Shown in pieces: positions 17,937 through 27,800 of a stretch of 64,000 bases of DNA. The notes beneath the pieces are model-generated. The model made no database searches. It saw only the letters and a list, made by a program, of their open reading frames with translations, and was not told the DNA's origin. This DNA comes from Aureispira anguillae (GTDB lineage: Bacteria; Bacteroidota; Bacteroidia; Chitinophagales; Saprospiraceae). Location of the stretch: NCBI RefSeq assembly GCF_026000115.1, contig NZ_AP026867.1:7293001-7357000 (forward strand). The letters run 5' to 3'. Each line of letters starts with the position of its first letter. The first letter of the stretch is position 1. A program made the translations under genes and the position numbers.

Positions 17937-19229
17937 CTAACCATTATCCTCAAATTTATCAGGCAGTTGTTTACTCGTTTTAGCCCCCAATTCTTTTAGT
18001 TTGGTTGCTCTGCCAATCAAATTCCCTTTTCCAAATTGTAGTTTCTTCATGGCTTCATTATAGGATTGTTCTACCGTTTGGATCTTAGCTCCAATTTGCT
18101 CTAAATCTCCCACAAAATTAACAAACTTATCATACATTCTCCCTGCTTGTTGGGCGATCTCTAAGGCATGACGGTTTTGGTTTTCTTGTTGCCAAACATT
18201 AGAAATTGTTCTTGTTGTAACCAATAAGGTCATAGGGCTAACAATGATAACATTTTGTTCGAAGGCTTGATAAAATAGATTATGATCATTTTGCATAGCC
18301 AACGCAAAAGCAGCCTCTAAGGGAACAAACATTAAAACAAAATCCACGGTATTCAGTTCATGGATTTGTTGGTATTTTTTGACACTCAGTTCTTTAACGT
18401 GTTTTTTGACAGAGGTTAGATGCTCTTTGAGTGCCTTTTGAGCTTCGACATCTGTAGCAGCAGAACAAAAACGTTCGTAAGCGGTCAAACTCATTTTGGA
18501 ATCGATTACAAGGTGTTTTTTATTCGGTAGATTTAGAATTAAATCTGGAAATTGATGGCGACCCTCTTCACTGAGATAATGACTTTGGGTAAAGTATTCA
18601 GCATCCTTTCTCAAACCTGATTTTTCAAGGATACGTTCAAGGATTAACTCTCCCCAATTGCCCTGTGTTTTGGCTTCTCCTTTTAGAGCATTAGTAAGGT
18701 TTCGAGTCTCTTCATTCATCTGTTGGTTCAACTGAGTGAGGTTCCGAATTTGCTCCTTTAGTGTTGCTCTATCCTTGGTTTGATCGCTATAATAGTACTC
18801 TACTTTTTGTTCAAAAGATAGTAATTTTTCTTGCAAGGGTTTTAGTAGATTATCTAAGTTTTCTTGGTTTTGAGTCGTAAACTTTTGGCTTTTTTCCTCT
18901 AGTAATAGATTGGCAGTATTTGAAAATTCTAAGCGCAACTGTTCTTGAATCTGCTGTAAATTTTTATCTTGATCTTTTAACTTCTCTTTCTGGTTATAAA
19001 TAATCTGTTCTTGACCAGCTAGGGCTTTATTTAGGTCAATACACTCAATTTCCTTATCTTCTAGCGTATGCTCTAATTTTTCAATTCTAGCTAAAACACT
19101 TTGATGCACTTCACGAAGTATATATTTATTATCATCAGAAGTCTTGCTATTTTTGGTTTTTAGAATGCCAATTAAATAACCTAATAATAATCCAATAAAA
19201 ATTCCAATTCCTAAATAAAGTAATTCCAT
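17937..19229 (-). CDS. rmuC: RmuC-family DNA recombination protein
   Basis: Starts with one membrane segment (LLYLGIGIFIGLLLGYLIGIL), then a coiled coil over roughly residues 35-185. The RmuC nuclease-like domain follows, with QGNWGELILERILEKSGL, FPDLILNLPNKKHLVIDSKMS and a later FVPLEAAFALAM stretch. RmuC proteins limit inversions at short inverted repeats and are related to PD-(D/E)XK nucleases. The length of 430 is normal. A family I element begins 17 bp upstream of the start codon. The enzymatic assignment is by family, not shown here. Confidence 0.94.
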   Translation of the reverse strand: MELLYLGIGIFIGLLLGYLIGILKTKNSKTSDDNKYILREVHQSVLARIEKLEHTLEDKEIECIDLNKALAGQEQIIYNQKEKLKDQDKNLQQIQEQLRLEFSNTANLLLEEKSQKFTTQNQENLDNLLKPLQEKLLSFEQKVEYYYSDQTKDRATLKEQIRNLTQLNQQMNEETRNLTNALKGEAKTQGNWGELILERILEKSGLRKDAEYFTQSHYLSEEGRHQFPDLILNLPNKKHLVIDSKMSLTAYERFCSAATDVEAQKALKEHLTSVKKHVKELSVKKYQQIHELNTVDFVLMFVPLEAAFALAMQNDHNLFYQAFEQNVIIVSPMTLLVTTRTISNVWQQENQNRHALEIAQQAGRMYDKFVNFVGDLEQIGAKIQTVEQSYNEAMKKLQFGKGNLIGRATKLKELGAKTSKQLPDKFEDNG

Positions 19230-19245
19230 ATAAGTGTTTTAATAT

Positions 19246-19430
19246 AATACTCTGCTGATTAGTTGGTGCGCTAACGCTTATGAGCTCGCAGGACTCGGTT
19301 CACTATGTTCATTCACTAAGCTGCTCGTTCATTATATTCATGGTTATGAAATAGTTGTTTAGTTTTTAGTTCGCTATGCTCATGAGATAGTTAACAAAAA
19401 CATCTTGCACGAATTTGATAGCGGAATAAT
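19246..19430. repeat. family I intergenic TIR element, copy 3
   Basis: Left end AATACTCTGCTGATTAG, right end AGCGGAATAAT. It contains AGTTCGCTATGCTCATGAGA and GTTAACAAAAA, shared with copy 5. Its left end is 17 bp upstream of rmuC, which points left. Confidence 0.65.
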
Positions 19431-19778
19431 GTTAATAAAAAATCAGCTATAAATTGTAGTTGAATGCTTTGTGTTGTATCTCATTAAGCGGCATTCAAAA
19501 TAGTCGCAAAATGGATATTTTAAAAAGCAATTCAGTGCTTATTTTGAATGGCTAACGATCAATTTAACCCTTAGAATTGGAGTATTTCTAGCGAGCATAA
19601 AATACGTAAGTTTTAAAGAATTGTTATCAATTTAAAAACTTATTTTAGTGAAAAATAAAACTTAAATAATTCTTTAATAAAGAATGCTTATTGAGCGTTC
19701 TTTGTTTCTAAATTGAAATAGAGTTGTTAAACTTAATCTAAAACTTTAAGTTTGAGGATAAATAATAATAAAGCTGTG
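19431..19778. other. leader region of the TPR-CHAT gene
   Basis: AT-rich sequence with no gene. One palindrome, ATTCTTTAATAAAGAAT (19669-19685), could be an operator for the following gene; nothing else supports that. Confidence 0.3.
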
Positions 19779-22700
19779 ATGAAAAAAGAAGTTTCTTGGA
19801 ATTGCCTGAATAGTTTTAATCCATTGTTGTGGCGATTTATTTGTTTTTTAATCGTTGTAATAGGGGCAAGGGCAGAAAGTTTGGCTCAAAATTCTACTCC
19901 ATTAAAACAAATAGATGTTGTTTTTGGAAAAGGAGAATTTGATAGCGCTGCTAAACAATATGCAAATTTAGCAAAATCCTCAACGGCTAAGAAAGAGGTA
20001 TATATACAAGCCTTGGTTACCGAGGCGTTGTCTAAAATTAACCTTGGAAAACAAGGGAAGGTTTTTGAATTATTAAAAGAGGCTGAGTTAACCGCAGCCG
20101 AATTAGACCAGTTGTCACAAGTCGTGCAGGCACGCCTAAATATTGTTTTGGGCAAATATCATCTGGTCTATAAAGAATATGATTTGGCCGTACCTTTATT
20201 GGATGAAGGGCATGAGATTAGTCAGAAAGTAGGAGCTGATTTGTCGGCTCCAATGCATATTGAGTTAAACAAATCGCTAGGGGATTTATATTATGATCGA
20301 GCTGATTATCCTAAAGCTTTGGAATATTATAACCAAGCTATAGCTGTTGCAGAGGAACAGCCTCATGAAGAAGTGAATTATAAGCAGTTGGCAGATATGA
20401 AAATTTTGGCGGGCGAAGTGTACGACAAAGTTTTGGAGCCTAATGAGGCAATTGATCGGTACCAAAAAGTGTTGAGCCAAAAAGATACCTTACTCAAAGA
20501 TGATCCAGAGCGAGCAGGTGAATTATATTATCGTTTGGGTGGGGTTTATTTTAGACGAAAAGACTATGATGCAGCAGAGATTTATTTGGACAAAGCTCTA
20601 AAATATGACCTTACTGAAGGAGAAAACTCGGATGCAAAATTTATGCTTTCTACCATTTATTTTGATAGAGAAAAGTACGATTTAGCATTGATTTTAAATG
20701 GTAGTGCCTTAAATAGTTGGAGTCCTCAAAAAAATAAACTTCCAGAAGAAAATTTCAAAGCATTTTTGCAGTTTGGAAAACTAAGTAGCAAACAAACCAA
20801 TTCTGTGCAAGCTAAGGCTAGTTATAAAAAAATGACCCAACGGAATGAGGGGTGGTCTTTGGAGGAAGAATTGACCAATATTAAAGAGGAAAAGATTACC
20901 TATTTGCCAGAACCCAATTTATCAGATAACCATAATATCTCTTTATTAAGTTACCATGAATCTAGTTTGGTTATTCCCGAATTAAAACCCAATAAACAGG
21001 TTATTGCCGAAATAGATGTCCAGATGGCAAAAGGGGCGCTGTTTTTTAAAACCAAAAACTATGCACGTGCCAAAGGGCATTTTGAGAAGGCTTTGGGATT
21101 GATGAAGACCATTTATGCTAAAAAACACCCCATGGTGGTTGAGGCTTCTAGATCCTTGAGTGAGGTCTATTTAGAAGAAAAAATATATGGGGAAGCAATG
21201 GGGTTTATTGATAAGGCTTTAGAGGCTTGTCTTGAGGAAGGGCAGCCCTTTAACCCCAATGATGTGCCTGCTATTGATCAGGCAAAATTTCCTTTAGAAC
21301 TACTGTATGCAATTGGAACAAAGGGAAAGGTATTAAAGGGATTGTATAGCAAAAATAAGGACACCAAAACATTGGTACAGGCTCTAGCCATGTTTGATGC
21401 GACCATCAAATTATTGAATAAATTGCGTAGAACCTACCGAAAAGAAGGGTCTAAATACCAGTTAGCACGTTTGGCACAGGAATTTAGCGAACAAGCTGCT
21501 TTGGTTTGTTATGAATTACACCTTGCTACACAGGAAGAACGATATTTGCATAGGGCTTTTGATTATGTCGAAATTGCAAAAGGATCACTTTTGTTAGAGG
21601 CGCTTCGAGATTTAAAAGCTCGAAAAATAGCCAACATCCCCGATTCTATTATACAAAAAGAAAATCAGCAAAAAATAGAAATTGCGTACTTAAAAGGTGA
21701 AATTTATTATGAAATTAAGCAAGGAAAATATAAAGATATAGAGCGTTTGGTAGCACTAGAAAAACAGCTAAAAGATATTACTAAAGTGCACGAAAAGTTG
21801 GTTGTTTTTTTAGAAAAAAAATACCCCAAGTATTTTGATCTTAAATACAATTATTCCACCGCATCGATTTCCGATATTCAACAGGTACTAAAAGAGGAGG
21901 AAATGATGGTGGATTACCTAATGTTAGACTCTGCAATTTTAGTTTTTACCATTGACCAAACAACTGCTGTTTGCCATTTAGTGCCCCATAATATAGGGCT
22001 GACAAATGTTAGGATTGCAAAGTTTTTAAAAGCTATTCGCAAAAATGAAATGCAGGAATTAGTATACAATGGCAATAGCTTATATGAGCTGTTGATCACT
22101 CCGTTGAGCAATCGAATTCTTAATAAGGATTTAATTGTCATTCCAGATGGTTTGCTCAATAATATTCCATTTGGTATTCTTCCCATGGCTGGAAAGGACG
22201 ACCTACAGTATATGAATGAAGCGTATGCATTTTGTTACAATTATTCGGCAACTATTTATTTAGCAAGTCAGGATCTTTTAATTCATAGTAATATACCTAA
22301 AAAAATTATAGGATTTGCCCCAGATTTTGGATTAATAGATTCGATGCTCAATCAAAACGAAGATTATTCAAAGGTCGTAGGTGAGTTAGGACTAGAACCG
22401 CTCACTTATGCTGCTCAAGAAGTTAAAGTTTTGGAACAGTTATTTACCCAAAATAGCCTGGGAGTTGTTGGAGGGCAAGCCACAGAAACTTTTTTTAAAG
22501 AAACAGCCAACCAGTATGGAGTATTGCACTTTGCTACCCATGGGATTGTCAACCATAGCGACCCTATGTTTTCTAGCTTGGCTTTTATTACAGATGATAA
22601 AAACGATGGCTTATTGCATACGCACGAATTGTTTGGGTTGGAACTAAACGCAGAATTGGTAACCTTAAGTGCATGTAATTCGGGAGTAGGGAAACTTTAT

Positions 22701-23072
22701 GCGGGAGAGGGCGTAATGAGTATTGCTAGAGGGTTTGCTTATAGTGGTGCCCCTAATATGATTATGACGCTTTGGCCTGTTTCTGATCAAGCTACTCAAG
22801 TTATTATGGAGGGTTTTTATCAACATTTAAAAAATGGTCTGCCTAAGCACAAAGCTCTTCAACAAGCAAAGCTGGATTTTATTAGAGAATACCGACTAGA
22901 GACCCGAACACCTCAATTGTGGGGAGGGTTAATTGTTGTTGGTAATACCGATGAAGTAGCTTGTTTGGTGGAAGAAAATAGCAGTTTATGGTGGTTGTGG
23001 ATAGCGGTAGGTAGTTTTGCTTTTTTGGTGGCTTTTTTCTTTTGGAAAAGAAATAAAAAACATAAACTTTAA
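19779..23072 (+). CDS. membrane-anchored TPR-CHAT protease-like protein
   Basis: From the preferred ATG at 19779 (the TTG at 19752 is the alternative), a signal or anchor segment (WRFICFLIVVIGARAESLAQ) leads into a long array of TPR-type helical repeats (about residues 30-610). A linker helical region follows, then a CHAT domain (caspase HetF associated with TPRs) near 850-1050. The Cys/His dyad is visible: H921 in LHFATHG and C966 in TLSACNSG, followed by GEGVMSIARGFAYSGAPNMIMTLW, the typical CHAT ending. The C-terminus has one membrane helix (WLWIAVGSFAFLVAFFFW) and a Lys-rich tail. The body is therefore likely periplasmic or surface-facing and tethered. An OmpA-domain gene follows after 142 bp. 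Target unknown. Confidence 0.92.
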   Translation: MKKEVSWNCLNSFNPLLWRFICFLIVVIGARAESLAQNSTPLKQIDVVFGKGEFDSAAKQYANLAKSSTAKKEVYIQALVTEALSKINLGKQGKVFELLKEAELTAAELDQLSQVVQARLNIVLGKYHLVYKEYDLAVPLLDEGHEISQKVGADLSAPMHIELNKSLGDLYYDRADYPKALEYYNQAIAVAEEQPHEEVNYKQLADMKILAGEVYDKVLEPNEAIDRYQKVLSQKDTLLKDDPERAGELYYRLGGVYFRRKDYDAAEIYLDKALKYDLTEGENSDAKFMLSTIYFDREKYDLALILNGSALNSWSPQKNKLPEENFKAFLQFGKLSSKQTNSVQAKASYKKMTQRNEGWSLEEELTNIKEEKITYLPEPNLSDNHNISLLSYHESSLVIPELKPNKQVIAEIDVQMAKGALFFKTKNYARAKGHFEKALGLMKTIYAKKHPMVVEASRSLSEVYLEEKIYGEAMGFIDKALEACLEEGQPFNPNDVPAIDQAKFPLELLYAIGTKGKVLKGLYSKNKDTKTLVQALAMFDATIKLLNKLRRTYRKEGSKYQLARLAQEFSEQAALVCYELHLATQEERYLHRAFDYVEIAKGSLLLEALRDLKARKIANIPDSIIQKENQQKIEIAYLKGEIYYEIKQGKYKDIERLVALEKQLKDITKVHEKLVVFLEKKYPKYFDLKYNYSTASISDIQQVLKEEEMMVDYLMLDSAILVFTIDQTTAVCHLVPHNIGLTNVRIAKFLKAIRKNEMQELVYNGNSLYELLITPLSNRILNKDLIVIPDGLLNNIPFGILPMAGKDDLQYMNEAYAFCYNYSATIYLASQDLLIHSNIPKKIIGFAPDFGLIDSMLNQNEDYSKVVGELGLEPLTYAAQEVKVLEQLFTQNSLGVVGGQATETFFKETANQYGVLHFATHGIVNHSDPMFSSLAFITDDKNDGLLHTHELFGLELNAELVTLSACNSGVGKLYAGEGVMSIARGFAYSGAPNMIMTLWPVSDQATQVIMEGFYQHLKNGLPKHKALQQAKLDFIREYRLETRTPQLWGGLIVVGNTDEVACLVEENSSLWWLWIAVGSFAFLVAFFFWKRNKKHKL

Positions 23073-23214
23073 GCCGTATAAAGTGAAGCGCATAAATTTT
23101 ATTTGATTTGCTCTTCGTTTTTATAAGTATAGTTTACAATATGAAGTGTTTAGGTAATTTAATTTTTGCTATATTTAATAGTGTGTTGTTATAAAATAGA
23201 GTAAATAGACTAGT

Positions 23215-24273
23215 ATGGGGAATAATAACCATTTTATTTTAATTGTATTATTGACTTGTTTGAATATTGAATTTATTCAGGCTTACCAAATGACCGTTCC
23301 AACAGCAATCTATGTTGAAAATGCCTACAACCTAAAAGCAATAACCGAGGCAAAATTAACGGTTAAGCAAAAGGAAACAGATGGAAAATACTATACTTAT
23401 GGCGTTTATCATACCGATAGCACAGGAACCGTCAATTTATCGTTGAATAAGGATAAAACCTATACCATTACCACAAAAAAACAGGATTATTATACCCAAA
23501 TAACCGTATTGTCAACGAATGATATTAGCCGCACAGGAAAGAATAAGTTTGGGCTTTCTATGCGCCCTAAAAATTGTTATAGAATCAAAGGTCAAGTACG
23601 GACAGATGTAGCATTAACTGGAAATAATTTTTTTATTCTCAAAGATCTTGAATCAAGAGAAACCGAAACGGTAGCAATTGACAATAAGGGGTATTATTTT
23701 GCCTGTGGACAGTGTGGGCGAAGTTACCTTATTATTCCTTTTTTGGACAATGAACAACAACAAATTGATACCATTAATTTGCTAGAACAATATTGCCAAG
23801 ATAGAAGAAATCCACTTTTAGAATTTAATATCCAACCTCAAAAAATTAGCCCCAAAGAAGAGGTAATCGAAGAAGAAAAAGGAAAATTTGCAAAGGGGGA
23901 CTCTGTTTTATTAGAGAACCTAGTGTTTGAAGGCAAAACTCGGCAGTTGAATAAAGTAGGAAATGAAGCATTAGAGGTATTGTATCAAACCTTATCCGAT
24001 AACCCTCAACTTATTGTAGAACTTCATATTCATACAGATGCTAGAAAGAGCGAGCGCTATAACTGGTTGTTGGCGCAACGAAGAGGCAAATTTATTCATG
24101 AGTTCTTGATCGAAAAAGGGATCGAAATAAACCAATTCTCTATTGTTCCTGTGGGAGAATCACAGATTATAAATCATTGTACCAACGGAAAATCTTGTTC
24201 TAAAGCAGAACATGCTATAAATAACAGAGTTGAAATGAAAGTACTACAAGGAGATAAGGATTTTTTAGATTGA
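23215..24273 (+). CDS. OmpA-like domain cell-envelope protein
   Basis: Signal peptide (MGNNNHFILIVLLTCLNIEFIQA), then two beta-rich segments resembling carboxypeptidase-regulatory-like folds (for example GTVNLSLNKDKTYTITTKK). After a Glu/Lys linker comes a C-terminal OmpA-like peptidoglycan-binding domain (about 235-350) with VELHIHTDARKSERYN, RRGKFIHEFLIEKGIEI and NNRVEMKV. The HTD and NNR positions fit the diaminopimelate-binding residues of the family. It probably anchors something to peptidoglycan. The only close neighbour is the CHAT protein upstream on the same strand. Confidence 0.85.
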   Translation: MGNNNHFILIVLLTCLNIEFIQAYQMTVPTAIYVENAYNLKAITEAKLTVKQKETDGKYYTYGVYHTDSTGTVNLSLNKDKTYTITTKKQDYYTQITVLSTNDISRTGKNKFGLSMRPKNCYRIKGQVRTDVALTGNNFFILKDLESRETETVAIDNKGYYFACGQCGRSYLIIPFLDNEQQQIDTINLLEQYCQDRRNPLLEFNIQPQKISPKEEVIEEEKGKFAKGDSVLLENLVFEGKTRQLNKVGNEALEVLYQTLSDNPQLIVELHIHTDARKSERYNWLLAQRRGKFIHEFLIEKGIEINQFSIVPVGESQIINHCTNGKSCSKAEHAINNRVEMKVLQGDKDFLD

Positions 24274-24327
24274 ATTGATTTTAAAGTGTTGATTGTTAGT
24301 GGTTTGTTGTGGTGCTGGTCAAAGGCT

Positions 24328-24371
24328 GTTTATTCTTGCCAAGTGCAAGTTTATTCTTGGCAAGAATAAAC
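24328..24371. repeat. hairpin after the OmpA gene
   Basis: GTTTATTCTTGCC (24328-24340) and GGCAAGAATAAAC (24359-24371) are perfect complements. TTTATTCTTG also occurs twice in direct orientation. No T-run follows, so a terminator role is uncertain. Confidence 0.6.
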
Positions 24372-24484
24372 AATTAAAACTAATTAGATTTATTTATTTT
24401 AACGCAAAATATTATTCTTCTCAAAGTAAATCTTCTTTCTTCAATTACCTTTGTTTTTTTGCTTGAATACTATTACGATTCTGT

Positions 24485-24800
24485 GTACAGGACAACCCAG
24501 CTTGTTGGCTCACAAGCAAAGCGAGCTAAATTATATTACTAGTAAGGTGAGTTAAATGGTTGGAATTGAGTAAAGTAAAGGTTTGGTTGGGCTGTTTTAA
24601 GATTTTAGATCCACCTATGCCGTTGATGTATTAGATCAAGCCTGCTTGATCATTACATTCATATTTTTAGATGTTAGACCCTATAATGGCTTAGTAGGGT
24701 CTAACATCTAAAAACAAAGCGGTCTAGAATCTAAGGTCGAAATATAGGTTTTAGCTTAAACAGTACTTTATAAGTATTCTTTACCTATTTTGTCCTGTAC
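24485..24800. repeat. family II TIR element, copy 1
   Basis: The ends GTACAGGACAA (24485-24495) and TTGTCCTGTAC (24790-24800) are a perfect 11-bp inverted repeat. The interior is homologous to the element at 42039-42225 (shared AGTAAAG.., TTTTAAGAT.TTAGAT, GCTTAGTAG.G.CTAA). It also holds a perfect 19-bp hairpin at 24664-24682/24696-24714. The right end is 28 bp before the adhesin start codon. Confidence 0.7.
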
Positions 24801-24828
24801 TTAGATTACGATTTTAAACAACACTTTT

Positions 24829-27800
24829 ATGCAAACAAAAATACACTCATTTGTATGGGCTTTGTGCTGTTTTTTATGTTGGAATATTGCGACACTTAAC
24901 GCTCAAACACCAACCCTAACCAATGCAACGCCGCTAGAAGGGTTTGCAGGAGAACAAGTCTGTTTTCCTGTGACATTTGTAAATACTGGAGCTATTGGAT
25001 ATGGTCCTTATGTAAGGTTAATTATTCCTCCTGGGTTTACGTTTAATAGTGCAACATTTAGTGGAGCAGCTCAAACGGTACAGAATTTAGGAACAATTGG
25101 ACCAGGAGCAGGGAATAATTTTGTCCTTGATCCCATTGCCCAATCCAATACTAGCTCAACAACGAATGATACTATTTTTGCGCCTGTGGGCAGTGGTGTG
25201 ATTTTATTAGAATACCCTGTTGGTGCCATGATCCAAGGTGGTGCTAGTTTGGTTAGTGAAGTTTGCATAACCATTGACCCTGCTGCTACAGTTGGCGTTC
25301 CTGTGGATATTTGTGTACAAGGAATGTACAAATTTGGGGACAGTCCAACGGGGACGAACGGCTCAATTGCGGGTGCTAGTGTCTGCGAATCGATTAGCCC
25401 CGTTTTATTTCAATTTGAGAAAAGGGTAAACGGTTTAAACAACAATAGTGTATTTAATGTAGTGCCAGGAGGTGGAACAGGTTTGTGTCATGTTCACCAA
25501 TATCAGTTGAATGTTGATATTGCTGCTTCTGGAACATTAAATGGTCCCATTACCATTACAGATATTTTACCGAGTGAACTTAGTTATTTAGGGAACATTA
25601 GTTTGCCTACAGGCTGTTTGGCAACGGAGCCTCCTATTGGTGGAACGGGGGGAACGTTGACGGTAACTTGTTCGGGCAATTATGCAGGCTCAACTGCTAA
25701 TATAGATATGCAGGTAACTTTTGATGCCGCAGTCATTGATACCTTAAATGAGGCGATTTGTGATAATGCTACCATTAATAATACTGCATCGATTAATGCA
25801 TCAGGTAGTCCCGTCCAAAATGATACTGTTGCTGCCCATATTACACACGTTAATCTTGAGCATACGAACAATGCAGGAACTCCTGTTTTGGTTGGTCAAA
25901 CTATCCTTTATACCATAGATTTTAATATTACGGAATATACAGCTGGGCTAAATGCTGCAACCATTACTTTTGTAGTGCCAGATGGTATGGTTTACAATCC
26001 TGCAAGTTTGACATGGGGAGGGGCTGCTGTTGCGCCTGCAAATGTGACGGTTGTTGCTGGTCCTGGAACGGGCTCAACGGTTACCGTTGATATTCATGCT
26101 CAACAGGGAGCTAACATATTACCTTGTGCCTCTGCTGCTTTGGAATACACAGCAGATGTAAACCAAACCTACAATAATGGCGATCCTGTTTTGAGTAGAG
26201 ATGGTTTGACAAATACCTCTAGTATTACTTATAACTTGGTAGAAGGGGCAACGGCTTGTACGAGTAGCGATGACTCCCCAATTGATATTATTGGTATTTC
26301 CTTCCAAAAAACAGTAAATAACAATCCCCCTACAGGAGCAGGACGAAATGGGCAATGGTGGCCTGGAGATGTCGTGCAATATCGTTTAGAACTTCAGGTT
26401 CCTTCTTTAGATTTAGATGATGTGGTTATTACAGATTTTTTCCCTTTGCCAATACACGATGTTTTATCCTTAGCTTCAACCTTTGGTACCGATGTGCGTT
26501 TTGATCCAGCATCTTGTTGGACAAACCCACCGCTTAGTTATACTAGAGATGCTGCTACCAATAGCTTAATTCTAGATTTTGGTGATTTGTCGGATGCTGT
26601 TACAGGGGGCTGTGTGGATATTGTGTTGTTAATTGATATTCCAATTACTACAATACCATTTGCGAATGGATTGTCACACTCTAATTTTATGCAAGTAAAC
26701 AGTGATAACTCAACAGGAGATAATGTGACGAATAACCTGTTTACTTTAATTCAAGTTGGCGCACCTGACTTAGAGTTAACAAAGGGCATTGTCTCTTCGG
26801 ATAATCCCAATGCTTCTATTAGCCCCGTTGTAAATCCTCCCAATGGAAATATCACCAACATAGATGCAGGAGATCAAATATTTTTTGATCTTACTGTGGC
26901 TAATAATGGCAATGCACCAGGGTATGATCTCCAAGTTAGAGATGTTGCCCCCCCTGAATTAACCAATTGTGCCTTGGTGGCTCCCAACCCAGTTGTGGAT
27001 GCAGGGAATAACCCAATGACATTTACAGGTGGTTTTACAGGCAATACATTAACGATTAATCTAGCTGCACCAACTGATTCTATTGCTTTTGTAAATGCTC
27101 CTAGTAATAATGATTTGATTACGATCTCTTATGTTTGTGATGCGATCACAGGCTTAGAAGGAGGTACTCAAATGCTTAATACTGCTGAGGTAGATTGGGC
27201 TTCAGAAAGAGGAGGGTCTAAGTTTTCTCCTGTGAATGACCAAGCTACTGTTCAAGCAGCCAACCCAACAATGAACAAAGTAGTCGATTATATTCTTCCC
27301 AATTATAGTGGTACTAATACAAGAGCAAGTATAGGGGAAGTAATTGCTTATGAAGTACAACTGAATGTACCCGAAGGGAACCTCAATAATGTAACTTTGG
27401 TCGATCAGCTAGACGAAGGGCTTGCTTTTGTTGCTGTAGATTCGATTGTGATTTGTAATTCTTCGGGGAATATCAATATAACTACTTCTATTGGAGGAGG
27501 TTTTGCTAACGTTCAAAGTGCTGCTGCCATATCCAATCTTGGAGCCAATCCTGAGCAACAAGATCGGGTACTGACCTTGGATTTTGGCAATCTTCAAAAT
27601 TTAGATACAGATAATATAGAAGATACAATCAAAGTCTATTATAGAACGATAGTAATCAATCATGCAACCAACTTTAATGGCGAACAAGTTAGAAATAGAG
27701 CACGATTAGAATGGGACAATCCCAATAGTCCTGGCAATCGTTCTTCCTTGACAGACCGAGCTGCTTTTGTAACGATTGTAGAACCGCAATTAGAAATTTC

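Larger units (their letters stand above)
24274..24828. other. long leader region of the giant adhesin with hairpins
   Basis: This 555-bp spacer has three structures: a 13-bp hairpin at 24328-24371, a family II TIR element at 24485-24800, and inside it a perfect 19-bp inverted repeat at 24664-24714. No ORF or RNA gene is recognised. Confidence 0.5.
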
